Assembly (NCBI GenBank): GCA_022605405.1
Contig: JABYQQ010000001.1
Location: forward strand, 2,294,001 to 2,358,000
Length of the DNA stretch: 64,000 bases
Direction: 5' to 3'
Origin: Earliella scabrosa
Lineage: Eukaryota; Basidiomycota; Agaricomycetes; Polyporales; Polyporaceae
Made by a program: the position numbers and the translations under genes. A model generated the notes under the pieces. It saw only the letters and a list, made by a program, of their open reading frames with translations, was not told the DNA's origin and ran no database searches. Below, one piece after another: positions 1-11,969 of this stretch; position 1 is the stretch's first letter; the number at the start of each line of letters is the position of its first letter.

Positions 1-1237
1 GCACGTAATTTGTGCGCAAATGGAAAACGCAGCACACTCTCTAGGTACGGCCGGGCGGCCAGTCCGCGCGGGTACGAGGCGGCACGCTCACAACATCATG
101 ACGAGTATGTAGCCTCGGCTTATGACTTCAATGACGCTGCTAATTGCTGCTGGTCTCCGACCGCCGGGCTCAGAACTACTTGCCCATAGTCATTGATGCA
201 AACATCAACTCTTACACGCGGCGTGTAACTCTGCACGCTACTGTAAGATAGGGACGAGAGCTGTCGACGTCGGTCACTACGAACTCACAGCTAATTCGCG
301 ATCCGGAGCTCAGCGGAGGGGCGGCGAGCGCTAACAGCTGGTGAACCTTTCAAGCGCTTCGGAGCACTGTGATCCGCCGTCCGCCAGGAGCCGCCAACGA
401 CTGTCGGCCGTTCGGGGAGGGTGCACGCGGGCCCATCCGGCAGTGACGGTAGCAATTTCGCTGAGTAGCTATCTCGATTGCTGTTGAGGCGAAAATGAAA
501 CTGGAGAGATAGCGATGTAGGTGCTCGAAACTGTTAGTCGCCTCGTGGTGGAACGTGTGTTCTTGGTGCAACCGCGCACCTTTCGTTTCAGAAGCCATCC
601 AGCGGTCCGCTCGATAGGCACACAATTTTCAGCTCCAGGCAAGCTCCAGGCGTCGAACAGTATCGATCCTGAGACGAGTCGCTTACGCGGAGGGGCAAAT
701 ATGACATTAACGGGCGTAAGTGTTTAGGTGCGAAATTAAGTAAACTGGTCGTCTCATACTGATCGGCTATACGCTTATTCCTTTACCAGTTCGCTTGGCC
801 CGCCTTCCGGTCAGTCTCGATGGTAAGCCACATACGTCAGCTATGCGGAGGTCTTACCGTCGAAGTGTTTTGGACACAGAGCGAATGACGCGGTAGCCCT
901 CGCGTCTGTACACACAGGGTGCAAATTGGGGGAACATAGCTTGCGTCGAATCCTTCAACGCCGAGCCCAACTTGGAGGCAATTGATGGAGGGCTCGCGTC
1001 CACGCTTTGCGCGTAGGCGTGGTGATCCAGATCTGATCGCCAGAACGCTCCCAGAATTCTCGTTTGCACTAAACCCGGGAAAGACGGGCGTCGGCGATGC
1101 GCGTATGCTCCCAAATCACTTTCCCACCTGGCCTCATCTTGCACAGAATCTCCCGTCCTCGTCCTTCCACTTTTTACCTAGGCCCTCGTTTCCTGTCCCT
1201 CTTCCAGTCCGCTCTTTTAAATCTCCTCGCCTCCGCC
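1..1237. other. Left intergenic region, no supported gene
   Basis: I see no convincing gene here. The open frames are short, start late and have no intron signals or recognisable domains. A pyrimidine-rich stretch from about 1150 to 1230, with a TTTTTACC run and a CTTTTAAAT run, is a plausible core promoter and 5' leader for the terpene cyclase that follows. Confidence 0.5.
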
Positions 1238-3053
1238 ATGTCCACTCGTTCCGTGCCTACGTTTCTGCTCCCCTCTGCCTGCTGCAGCATGGCCTCCCTT
1301 CACCGTCGGTACACCACCCTCATCTTGGACTTGGGCGACGTCCTCTTCAAGTGGTCACCGAAGACAAAGACACCCATCCCCCCACGACAGCTCAAGGAGA
1401 TCCTCTCGTCTGTCACCTGGTTCCAGTATGAGCGAGGTCAGATCTCCCAGCCCGAGTGCTATGAACGCGTAGCAGCCGAATTCAACCTCCAAGTCGACGC
1501 CATCGCTGAAGCATTCAAACAAGCTCGCGAGTCATTACGACCTAACGAGGAGTTCATCACGTTGATTCGCGAACTCCGCCAGCAGTCGCAAGGCCAGCTT
1601 ACCGTCCTCGCTCTCTCCAACATCTCCCTACCCGACTACGAGTACATCATGTCCCTCAACTCTGACTGGGCAACCATCTTCGACCGTGTCTTCCCCTCTG
1701 CACTCATCGGCGAGCGCAAGCCCCATCTAGGATGCTACCGCAAGGTCATCTCCGAAGCCCACATCGACCCCTCCCTCACCGTCTTCGTTGACGACAAGCT
1801 CGACAACGTCGCTTCCGCTCGTTCACTCGGCATGCACGGAATCGTTTTCGATAACCAGGCCAACGTGTTCCGTCAACTCCGGAATATCTTCGGCGACCCT
1901 GTACGCCGGGGCCAGGAATACCTGCGCCGCCACGCAGGGAAGCTCGAGTCCCAGACGGACGGCGGCGCCGTCTTCGAGGAGAACTTCACCCAGCTCATCA
2001 TCTACGAGCTCACCGGCGATAAGTGAGTGATCAGTACGAGTATGCTATGCGCAACAGCCAATTCATGATTGTTCCTTGATGCAGGAGCCTCATCACCACA
2101 TCAGACTGCCCTCGTACTTGGAATTTCTTCCGTGGTGAGTGTGTTTCAGACGTCGTCGGGGCGCGCATTGCTGAGGCATTTGTCCACAGGCAAACCATTG
2201 TTCTCGGAGACGTTCCCGAATGACGTTGACACCACGTCCGTCGCGCTCACCGTTCTCCGCCCGGACCGTGCGCTAGTTTCGTCGATCCTAGACGAAATGC
2301 TGACCTACGTCGACGCCGATGGCATCATGCAGGTGATTAACATTGATCAGTGCCTCCCCGTCCACGCTAACGCCATTTGGCCAGACATACTTCGACCACT
2401 CACGCCCACGCATGGACCCTTTCGTCTGCGTGAACGTTCTGTCCCTCTTCTACGAGCACGGTCGCGGACACGAGCTACCTCGGACACTGGACTGGGTGTA
2501 CGAGGTCCTCTACCACCGCGCGTACCACGGCGGGTCGCGATATTACATGTCGGCCGACTGCTTCCTGTTCTTCATGAGCCGCCTGCTCCAGCGCGCCGAC
2601 GACCCTGCAGTCCAGGCCCGGTTCCGTCCTTTGTTCATCGAGCGCCTGAAGGAGCGGGTTGGTGCCGCAGGTGACTCCATGGATATCGCGTTCCGAATCC
2701 TCGCCGCTGCGACGGTCGGCCTGGAGTGTCCGCGGGACATGGAAAAGCTCGTTGCCGCGCAATGCGAGGATGGCGGCTGGGACCTTTGCTGGTTCTACCA
2801 GTTCGGCTCGACGGGCGTGCGCGCAGGCAACCGCGGTCTCACGACCGCGCTGGCGATCAAGGCAATCGAGACGTCGATAGCGCGGCCACCCTCTCCAACG
2901 CCTTCCGCCGCCTCGTCCTCGAAACTCGACCTCCCCAACAAGATCTTCGCCGCCATCCCCCGTCCCGTCAGCCCCATGCGCTTGGGCGAGTTCCTCATGC
3001 CTTGGCGCAAGAACAACAGCAGGACAAATCTCAACATCACCGTCGAGGGCTAG
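1238..3053 (+). CDS. HAD-fused drimane-type sesquiterpene cyclase (AstC/AncC-like)
   Basis: Four exons join in frame: 1238-2022, 2085-2134, 2190-2332 and 2385-3053, giving about 548 residues. The N-terminal half is a haloacid dehalogenase-like domain: motif I reads LDLGDVLF (second Asp replaced by Gly), followed by SNIS, GERKPH and the acidic motif VFVDDKLDN. The C-terminal half is a terpene cyclase beta-type domain with a DVDTT motif near residue 290, the DxDTT variant of the class II acid motif, and a QW-like CEDGGWDLCWF. This pairing is that of the fungal HAD-like cyclases AstC and AncC, which protonate and cyclise farnesyl diphosphate to drimane or albicanyl diphosphates. The product here is inferred only. 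The ATG at 1289, just before the HAD domain, is an alternative start with a better context. No P450, oxidoreductase or transporter gene lies beside it, so there is no visible cluster. Confidence 0.82.
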
Positions 3054-3786
3054 TCGTCGTCGATGCCTTCGCTCGCTCCCCCCTCTCTTTCTTGCACTGG
3101 TCCCTCGCCCCCGCCACATCCACGCTCGTTCTTGGCAGCCTGTCCAGCCCCGGCGGGGGTTGTAGATATGTAGGTATTGTTATATATTGGCGTGTATAGA
3201 TGTGTACGATAGAGTCCATAGGCAATCTCGCTCTGCTTTCGGATATACCTGCTGCTGTCCGTGACTTATCCGCTCCACCCCTATACAGCGCTACCCTCAT
3301 CTGCTTTTAATCCGCGCGGGATGCCACGGGCGTCGCAGTACGGTACACACTTCCCTGCATGTATTCGCTGTACCACCTAGAGCTGTCGTCGTCCCTTGGA
3401 TTACGTTCTTGAGCCTCCATATAATCTCGTCCACAACATCTCTAGCACGCTATAGTAGTACTAGTACTACCAGAACACTGATGTCAATCTCTGTTCCTCC
3501 TACCGCAGGGTCCGCAGCGCGGCATAACACACCCATCAGCAAGTACTCGGTGGCGTAGGTCCGAGAGTCCAGGTCCGATCTTTCTACCATGGGATTTTTG
3601 GACCTTTTGGGGCTATTCGGCTTTCGCGGGCCCCGCGCCCGTCCTGAGCCCGTCATACTGATATGGAACATGGAGCGCGCATGGGAAGGGTTGGATGCCG
3701 GAGTTGCACCTGGGGCGCAGTTCAGCACGCAATGATGAAGTTGCAGGCACTGAGTTAGGAACTAGATGGCTGGCACTCTAGATATT
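3054..3786. other. Convergent intergenic region
   Basis: This 0.7-kb stretch separates the 3' ends of the terpene cyclase (+) and the threonine deaminase (-). A TGTATAGATGTG-like AT-rich stretch near 3180-3200 may serve the cyclase 3' end. No gene or repeat is supported. Confidence 0.5.
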
Positions 3787-5828
3787 CTATCCTCTAAGGA
3801 ATCGTTTGTACACCTCGCTCTCCGTCTCCTCGACGTACGGGTATCCTAGGTTCCTCAAATATTCGCTAAATTGTGCCGTATCTTCCGGCGGCACTTGGAT
3901 ACCGGCCAACACTTTCCCAATATCTGCAGCGGAGAGGGACGGTGCTCATCAGTTACGTCAGTGTGAGCCTTGGCGAGGCTAGACACACCTGCGCCGTGGT
4001 TGCGGTAGTGGAACAAGGAGATGTTCCATCCGCTGTGGAGGCCCTTCAGGAACCGGCGCAACGCGTCAGGCCGCTCAGGAAACTCTACGTAGAGCAAACA
4101 CACGTTGGTCAGAGAGGAACGAATCATGAACAGAAATTCCTATCTCACCGAAGCGGAACATGCGTTCGTTGGGTACCTCGGATCGGCCACCGACCATGTA
4201 GCGCGCGTGGCTTTTCGCCATCTCATCATCGCTGATGTCGACCGCCTTCATATCGAGTCGGCCCAGCGCAGCGATCAGTTCGGACACTTCCTTAGCGCGA
4301 GAGGTCGTCTGAAGTTGGAAGGACAGGAAGATCTGGGCGCGCTCGGGATTGTGATACCGATACACAAACTCGGTAGTAGCACGAGGGTGGATCATGTCAT
4401 GCAGTGCAACGAAACTGAGATGACGGGGGTTTTAGATGATCAGGGACGTCCGACCTAGAGGAGCAATGGAGGCAATGCAGACGTACCTTCCTGGCTTCTC
4501 AGGAATCTCTACGCTCAGCAGTGCTTCTCGTCCCTCTCCGAGTTCCGCACGTTCCGCGACAAAGCGCAGTCGGTCGAAGTTCATGTTCGCGCCGCTGATG
4601 ACGGCGACGAACTTCTTCTGTGCGCCGACGAGCTGGTTGTCGAGAATGTAGCGCTTCAGCGCTGCTAGCGCGAGTGCGCCTGCTGGTTCAGTGATAGACC
4701 GTGTCTCTGCATAGCCTGTCAGCGATACAAGGGTTGATTGTGGCTGCCCACGCTCACCCTCAAACACATCCTTGATGGCGGCGCACAGCTCGTCCGTGTC
4801 TACCTTCACAACGCCGTCAAGCAAGGACTTGCAGATCCTGAACGGCTCCTCCCCTACGATCTTGACCGCTGTACCATCGCTGAACAGCCCGACCTCGGTC
4901 AGCGTGACCCGTTCGCCCTTATCCAAGCTGCGAGCCATCGCGTCTCCGTCGACCGTCTCTCCGCCAATGACTTTGGTCTGGGGAGAGCCAATGCGCTTCA
5001 CATACTCCGCGATTCCCGCGACGAGGCCGCCGCCACCGACGCCTGCTACGATCGCGTCCAGAGTTTCAGGGTGAGGGATCTGCTTGATGATCTCCATTCC
5101 AACGGTGCCCTGGCCGGCGATGACTAGGGGGTCGTCGTATGGCGGGACAAAGACAAGCCCGTGCGTCGCTGCTAGTCGCGCGCACTCCGTCTTGGCCTCG
5201 TCGAAGTCCTGTCCGTACAGGACCACTTTTGCGCCCAGCCGGGAAACGTTGCGCACCTTGATGGTGGGCGTCGCTTTGGGCATGACGATCGTGCAAGGGA
5301 TACCGAGCCTGGATCCAGAGAGTGCGACTCCCTGAGCATGATTACCTGTAAGACAACCGAAGTGTCAATCGAGCGGTATGCAATGGTGCAATGGAGGGGG
5401 GCGGCAGTATGGAACTTTGGGAGCAGGCTGAATACGGATTGGGCTTGGGCCACGTCGCAGCACTTGCTCGATTCTCAAGGAGGGTACGCACACTAACCCG
5501 CGCTGCATGTCACCACGCCCTTCCATCGATCCTCCTCTGGCAGGCTCGCCATGAAGTTGTACGCGCCCCTGATTTTGAAGCTGAAGACCTCCTGAAGATC
5601 CTCGCGCTTGAGCCATATCTGGTTCCCTAGGCGAGCACTGAGATTCGGACAGTACACGAGCGGAGTCTCTTTTAGGATCTCGTAGACTTTGGACGTCAGG
5701 ATGAGGCGAAGGTAGTCTGGAGACCCATCGGGGAGCACCGTGTGCGCTGCGAGCCGTGGGTACCGGGAGTCTGTGATGGGTTCTGGAGCGTGGGAGGAGT
5801 ACTCGACAGTCGCCTCCGTCGTCGCCAT
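3787..5828 (-). CDS. ILV1: Threonine ammonia-lyase (threonine deaminase)
   Basis: This PLP enzyme deaminates threonine to 2-oxobutanoate, the first committed step of isoleucine synthesis, normally in mitochondria. Reading from 5828, the N-terminal exon contains [11 protein letters not shown] with the PLP lysine. The next exons carry the fold-type II catalytic core, including the phosphate-binding GVGGGGL loop and [12 protein letters not shown]. The last exons hold two ACT-like regulatory segments ending in YKRFLRG and a TAG at 3787-3789, so the isoleucine-feedback region is present. At least five introns interrupt it. The start follows a CCATGG context. No clear mitochondrial presequence is seen after this Met, so the true N terminus could differ. 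Confidence 0.93.
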
Positions 5829-6185
5829 GGCCTCGGCGGGGTTAGCAAACAGAGCGGAGGACCTGAAGGCAGAGATTTTGCAGACAGACAGCAGCGCGAG
5901 TCAGAAATGAAGCCCATGATGCACCTAGCGCCGGCAACACGCACCGCGCGCACGACCGCGCATCCTCCGCGAGTTCGAGGTCCGGACAGGTGATGCATAT
6001 TCGACAAACAGCAGTATTCGTACGCTAGGATATGTGAAGTATAAAACATACAGAGGTAGAGGTAGTGATAGCCCAATGGAAGTGGATGGTGGATGTAGCA
6101 GTGCGATAAAGATTCAGGTTACAACATATGCGACTAGTACGATGACAGAGGATCCCTCAATAGGCAGGAAAGCGGAGCAAGGAAG
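5829..6185. other. Intergenic region upstream of ILV1
   Basis: This 360-bp interval between the ILV1 start and the 3' end of the PHD-finger gene probably holds the ILV1 promoter. I see no gene or repeat. Confidence 0.5.
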
Positions 6186-8321
6186 TCATAGAGTCCCTGC
6201 ACGACGATCGCGTTCCTTGACTTTTGCCCCAGGCCCAAACCGCTCCTGGAACTCGATGAGCTCCTCCATGATTTCCTCCATCATGCTCATGGTCGAGTCT
6301 TCCGCGCCCCCGTCAACCATGATGGGAAGAGCGGTGGGTTCGGGGTGTGACAGGTCATGGCCGTGCACCGGAGGCTCGCCCGTGTGAGTGTCGATGTCCA
6401 TCAGACCACCTTCGCCTGTGCTGGCAGCTCTCTCCTGTGCTTGTAGCGCTTTCTCTAGCGCCTCCTTCCTCCGTGTCCTCTCCAACGCCGCTGCCTGCTC
6501 GCGCCCGACCCATTCCACCAGGGAACGAACTCGCTTGTTCATGTCCCCAACGCTCATGCGTTTGCTGGGCCATTTGACCTTGACTCCACGCTCGGTCGTG
6601 CGCTCCTGGGAGTCGCGACCGGTGGCATCGAGGACGGAGCCTCGGACCTCGAGGGGTCGAGGGATGTCGGTGGGTAGCATGGCCTCGAGGTGAGCGAGAT
6701 AGTCAGGGAGGTTCCATGATGTGAAGAGTGGTTGTTGGGAGACAGCGTAAGCATGCGAGTTGTGATACGCCCGAGACGCCGCAGCGTTCGTGGATGTGCC
6801 GCCTGCGTTGGTCTGTGTACGTCTGTTGCTGTGCTCAGACGCATTGTTGGCTGAGAGAGGGTATATGCGACGCATGGGTATAAGTGAGCGGGGTGGGTAT
6901 AACCGAGGAAAAAGAGGTGAACGCACCTTTGGCGCGGTTGTTGGCCTTGCGTGCCGGTGCAGCGCTTGGAACTGTGTAGCACGTGAGTTGACGTCACACG
7001 ATCGGCAAATATTCGCCCAAAACAGACGCACCTTCATCGCCGTCCACGGACGCGAGGTCCTGCGCTTGTGACTTCCTCCCGCCATTGCGTTTATTACGTG
7101 CGTTTGTCGTGCGCACCGTCGAGGACGTAGAAGGAGGACCAGCGGGGCCTTTGGCGACACTCAACGGGGTCATGTCGCGCGCAAGCACGGATGGTGGTGG
7201 GCGATCAGAGGTAATAGACGCAGATCTTGTCCTTTTCACGGAAGCGCTAAGATTGTGCTCGTCGGCAACGTGGGGCGCGTTTGCAGACGGATGAAGAACT
7301 CACGCATCGTCGTCCGTCCTCTTCCGCTTCTTCTTCGGGTTCGGCAGCTCGATCTCGTTCTCCAGATCCGCATGTCCGTTCAATCCTCCTCCTGCGCTGA
7401 CCGCAGATACTGGCGTGCGCGGAGGTAGTTCGTAGTCGGCCTTTGTGGGTTCGATCAGCGCCTGGTACTTCTCCTCATCGTAGGCAGCATCGCGGCTGTT
7501 CATGGTATTCCTGCGCTTTGTGGTCTTCGAGACAGCCGGAGAGTGGGAGCGTGAGTTGCGAGGCGCGGTGGCTACCGATGGGGTGGGGGGTGGATGAGAG
7601 TTCGAATGCCGGGAATGCCTGGTGGCCCAGTCTCTGTAGTACATGGTCAGGACTAGCGAGGGTCGGAAAGTGGCATGCAGCGCACCTCAAGACCTCTCCC
7701 CACAGGTCTGGTCTGCACTCCTCGCAGAAGTACTGCTGGGGCACGTTCTCGGAGGCGTCATAGTGCATACACGACCCATGCTGCCACGCCTTGCATGTGT
7801 CGCACTGGACCATGAACTCTGATTGCTCGTTCTCCTCTTCGCCTGGAGGAGGGATTGGAAACACGTTTAGGGCGATCGACGCGACGAGACGAACCGTATT
7901 TCTGGCAGATGCAACGCGTAACTCCCGCCTCGTCCTCGTCGTCTCCATTCTCTCCTACTCCCTCATCGCCGTTGCCCTCGGGGTTGTTGTCGGGGTCGTC
8001 GGGGATTTCCAACGCGAGAGAGATCTTGTCTTTCTCCCTGCCCTTGCGCTTGGAGCGTGACTGCCCCCCGTTGCTGGTAACGCCATTCCTGTGGAGGTCT
8101 TCAATGGGCTCATCGAGCTCTTCGTTCTTTGCGCGTTTGTTACGGCCGTTGGTGTGTGCAGGGTTGACGGAGGCACGGTTCGGGTTGTCCTTGGACTTGG
8201 GGTTCGCCTCTGACGGTGGCGAGCCGGCGGGGGACTTGCTAGAGGAAGGTGCCTGGCGTCGTCCAGAGCGTCGAGGTTCTTTCGGAGAGGGCGGGGGACC
8301 CATGGTGGCCACGTTGGCCAT
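6186..8321 (-). CDS. CTI6: PHD-finger chromatin protein, Cti6-like
   Basis: Several exons join on the minus strand. The N terminus is basic and Ser/Pro-rich (MGPPPSPKEPRRSGRR). It is followed by an acidic stretch and a split PHD finger: CICQKYG before an intron, then QCDTCKAWQHGSCMH and FCEECRPDLW after it, which gives the Cys4-His-Cys3 ligands. A bipartite basic PKKKRKR signal and a C-terminal block VKWPSKRMSVGDMNKRVRSL follow, with a predicted helical EEIMEELIEFQERF tail. The PHD finger with the WPSKRM...MNKRVR block fits Cti6, a subunit of the Rpd3 large histone deacetylase complex that reads methylated H3K4. The start at 8321 or 8303 is uncertain. It shares a 300-bp bidirectional promoter with COG2. 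Confidence 0.75.
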
Positions 8322-8621
8322 TACTGACGTCGGGCGATGTGGCAAGGGAGTGCGCGGATGGTCGAGGGCAGAGATACAGACAATGCCCCCATTTCCCCGT
8401 CCCCAGTTTAGATTGCCGTTTTGAAGTGATAAGTCTATATGCGGTTTTGCGATCAATTATTTTGAAGCAGATTGTGTCACGTGTACGTATGCGCGACGCG
8501 CGTGGCGAGCGCGTACGTCAGGTCCGAGTCGCACTCGTCCACCAAGTCCTCTCCGTCCCTCCAGTCCGCTTCCTCTCCGTTGCACTCGACGGCCACGCTG
8601 CAGGGGACGCAGGGAAGAGCC
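8322..8621. promoter_or_regulatory. Bidirectional promoter between CTI6-like and COG2
   Basis: Exactly 300 bp separate two divergent starts. No strong TATA box is seen. A CACGTG E-box-like site lies at about 8478-8483. The promoter role is inferred from the head-to-head arrangement. Confidence 0.5.
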
Positions 8622-11600
8622 ATGGCGTCCGCTAGGAGTCCTGACGCGCTTGGCTCTCGTGATCCCTTCGAGCTCGATCGCCTCGCTGAGGAACTCGCTG
8701 CGCGCGAGTCTTCCAAGGCCCTGAACGGAACAAGCACGGCGGATGACGACCTCCCCGCCGAGGCTCGCAATCTGCCAATATATGTCCCTCTCTCACATTC
8801 CGACCCATATCTGTCCGCGGAGACATTCGATGTTGAGCAGTTTCTCCTTTCTCGCGCATACACCTCCCTACCCGACCTTCGCACCGAGTTGCGTGATTAC
8901 CTCGCGATACTGAAGGAAGAACTGGTCAGGCTCATCAACGATGACTATGAGGCGTTCATCAGTTTGAGCACGGACCTCAGAGGGGAAGGGACGAGATTAG
9001 AGAGTATGAGGCGGCCGTTAGAGGATCTCAAGGCACGGGTGCTTGTACGTCGTACCGTTTGCTGTAGCTACACCCTCGTTCATGAATACACATGTCCGTA
9101 CAACACAGGACGCGAGGAAGACGTTGCAGGTCATCCAGGACGAGATCAAAGAAAAGCTGGATCGCCGTGCCGTCATCCGTGAAGAGAAGGCATTCCTCCA
9201 CCTCTTGCTCAAGATTTCCGAGTCTATAACCCGCCTGGAGACCCTTCTGCTCATATCCTCGCCAGACGATGACAAGGACTCTGCAACCACTGGAACCATG
9301 CAGCTCTCATCTCGGGCGGAGGGCGAAGCTGAGGACAGGTGAGCATATGCACTTCCTGGTGGCTATGAATTCATTTCATTACGATGGGGTCAAGGACGCG
9401 AGGGAATCGTGCCAAACACATAGCCCGTGTCGCAGCAGAATACACACAACTACTGTATCATGTCTCAAGAGCGCGAACGGAGCCATGCGCCTTCATTGAT
9501 GAGTCTCAATGGGTATGTGAGTTGTCCCTCGTCACATTACCATGGTTCTCACCGGACTCGGCATATATAGCGTATCGACCGTATCAAATCGACACTGTCC
9601 TCTGATCTAGATCACCTCTTTGCAACTACGCTCCATGCCCTCGTGGGTGGGAAAGAACACGGCAAAACAAGCAAGGTGACCGAGATTGAGAAGTCTAAAC
9701 TCTACGCCGACGTCACAGAATGCTTGCGCACCTACGACGTCCTCGGGCTATGGCGCGATGCAGAAGATGTGCTGCGTCGCGAAGTCGTGCGCGAGTTTGT
9801 GAAGAAGGTCTGCGCATATACTCTCAACAATCTGCACACAGGCTGACCTATCGCACACTTCAGGCGATTTACCCTGGGGCACTTGCTGCGCCGCATTCCC
9901 CCATCGTCCCGCATACACCCATGGCCACTCGAACAGGGGCCACTTCTCCTGCTCCTCCAATGACCGCATCCCTACCACCGCGCACACCATACACACCATT
10001 CACTGCATTCGCCTCCAAACAGAATCCGTTCGAGTTCGCTTTGCGTGCTGACAACCACTCCACCACCTCCAGTTTCGCGCACATACTCGACGAGACAGAC
10101 GACCCGCTTGCCGCACTATACAATACCATCCTGCGCTTTGTTGATCGGGACATGCGTCGAATCATGGAGATCGCGGAGGCCGTCTGTGTCAAATCTGGCT
10201 CGCGTGCCGCCGCCGACAAAGGCGAGAAACGAGACGGCGAGGAACCCGTGTTCGAGATCATGGCGAATGTCGTTTGGGCAGAGATCGGCCGGGCGCTCAT
10301 GGACGAGCTTGGGAGTGTGATCTTTGCTGCCGGGAAGCCTGATGATTTCCGCAAGGTGGGTGTCATAAACCTGACCCGGGGCAACCACTGATACTGACCG
10401 CATCACAGCACCACGAGACAACCCAAGCGTTCAACCGTGCGCTCGAGTTCCTGGCACCTTCAGTGCAGTCGGTAGAGGCTATGCGAACACACATTGTCTA
10501 CACGTCGTTCGAGCGACGGTGGCAGCTACCGGTCTACTTCCAGCTGCGATGGAAAGAGATTGTGACCAAGTTGGAGGAGTCCCTGACGATGACGAAGTTG
10601 GAGCGAAGTACAGCTAAAGGCTAGTATGTCTTCATTAGATGTGACCCAATGCTCACCGACTCGTTGTTTATAGCTCTGTCTCCCTTCGTGACTCCCCAAG
10701 CAGCTGCAGTTTGGGATGCCATCCGGGCGTGCTGGAGCGCAGAAATCTATATCCCTGACCTCGGCGCGCGATTCTGGCGTTTCACGCTTCAGGTTTGTTG
10801 CGCCTCAGCTCCTATCACACGCTCACATTCTGACGACTTGGCAGATTCTCAGTAGATATCGGACATGGTTGGACAAGAGCCTGCCACCATTAGAGCCTAC
10901 AGCTAAAGTCGCTGCCGCTGTTGCTGCAGAAAGGATAGGTGGTGTACGACCATCCACTGAAAGCTGTTGGTTGTCGCTAATAAGGGTCTGCAGTCCGCAG
11001 GGTCGCCAACAACACGGACGGCTACTCCTATACCGACGGAAGCCGCGTCCGCAGAGAGCATTGCTGCGGACGATGCTCTCTTGCTGCAGTTCGCAACTGC
11101 AATCACGGATATCAAAGCGATGGAAGCGCAGGTTCTGAAGCTGTGGAGAGAAGAACTTGTTGTCATGCTTCCTGAGTCGTCCTCGGGCGACGAGCAAGGT
11201 GTTCCTCCAGAAGGTAAGCTCCAACCTCCGATCCCCGATACCAGGTTAACCTTCTCGTCATTGTGCAGAGGCTCTCAAGCATTCCTTGTCGAAACTTACT
11301 TCGCTCGTACCAACGCTATTGAGTCAGATTGTCGTCATCCTGTCGCGGAGAGGATGCGATGCTCTTCTCTCCATGCGCTCAATCCCCTCGCAGTTCCGTG
11401 CAATGTCGTCAAGCAAGCGGATGCCGACAGAGCCCAGCTACTTCGTCTCGCTCATCTTCAAGCACACGAAGGCCTTCTTCGCCATACAAACGGTGGATGG
11501 ACCTGGGTCCGCCCTCAAAGACGCGTTCCTCAAGTCCGTCGCCGAGGAGGTCTTTGAAGTGGTCACCCAGCGATACATCTACTTCCTATCAGCAATGAAG

Positions 11601-11894
11601 AAGACTGAAGAATCGCTCCGGAGGTTGAAGAAGGGCAAGAAGTCCACCTACTCACTCTTCGGCTCAAGCTCGAGAGAAGACGACGGGCGCGCGGACGAGG
11701 AGAAAATCCGGACCCAGATGATCCTTGACGTCGATGCGTTTGGTCGGGAGGCCGAGTCTCTTGGTGTTGCCGTTCAGGAGAATGCCAACTACCGCAGCTT
11801 GGTAGAGATGGCTCGCTCAAGTCTCACTGATGGTGAGTACTCCCTGCCCCGTGTGCACAATCATTAAGCCCATCCTGCCCCCATAGAAACATGA
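8622..11894 (+). CDS. COG2: Conserved oligomeric Golgi complex subunit 2
   Basis: COG2 belongs to lobe A of the COG tethering complex, which handles retrograde vesicles within the Golgi. The first exon starts MASARSPDALGSRDPFELD after GCCATGG. It contains the family's N-terminal signature: DVEQFLLSRAYTSLPDLR, then LVRLINDDYEAFISLSTDLRG and RRPLEDLK. Downstream exons are mainly helical (DEIKEKLDRRAVIREEKAF, YADVTECLRTYDVLGLWRDAE, FERRWQLPVYFQLRW) and include a Pro/Thr-rich insertion near 9900-10000. About eight introns are inferred. The last splice, donor near 11831 and acceptor at 11886, gives the short ending SLTDET and a TGA at 11892-11894. Its 3' end converges on VPS8, 75 bp away. Confidence 0.88.
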
Positions 11895-11969
11895 GCCTGT
11901 CCAGCTTGCATCCTCGTTGCATCGCTGTAATCCCTAGCAATGCAATTATCAATAACGGACATATGCTGC

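Noticed and set aside
2475..3119. Minus-strand 214-codon frame opposite the terpene cyclase
   Set aside because: It is antisense to a gene with clear motifs and intron structure, and is rich in Arg/Gly as expected of a mirror frame.
3450..3728. Minus-strand 92-codon frame between the terpene cyclase and ILV1
   Set aside because: No domain, no intron support and low-complexity ends. It lies in the convergent 3' flanks.
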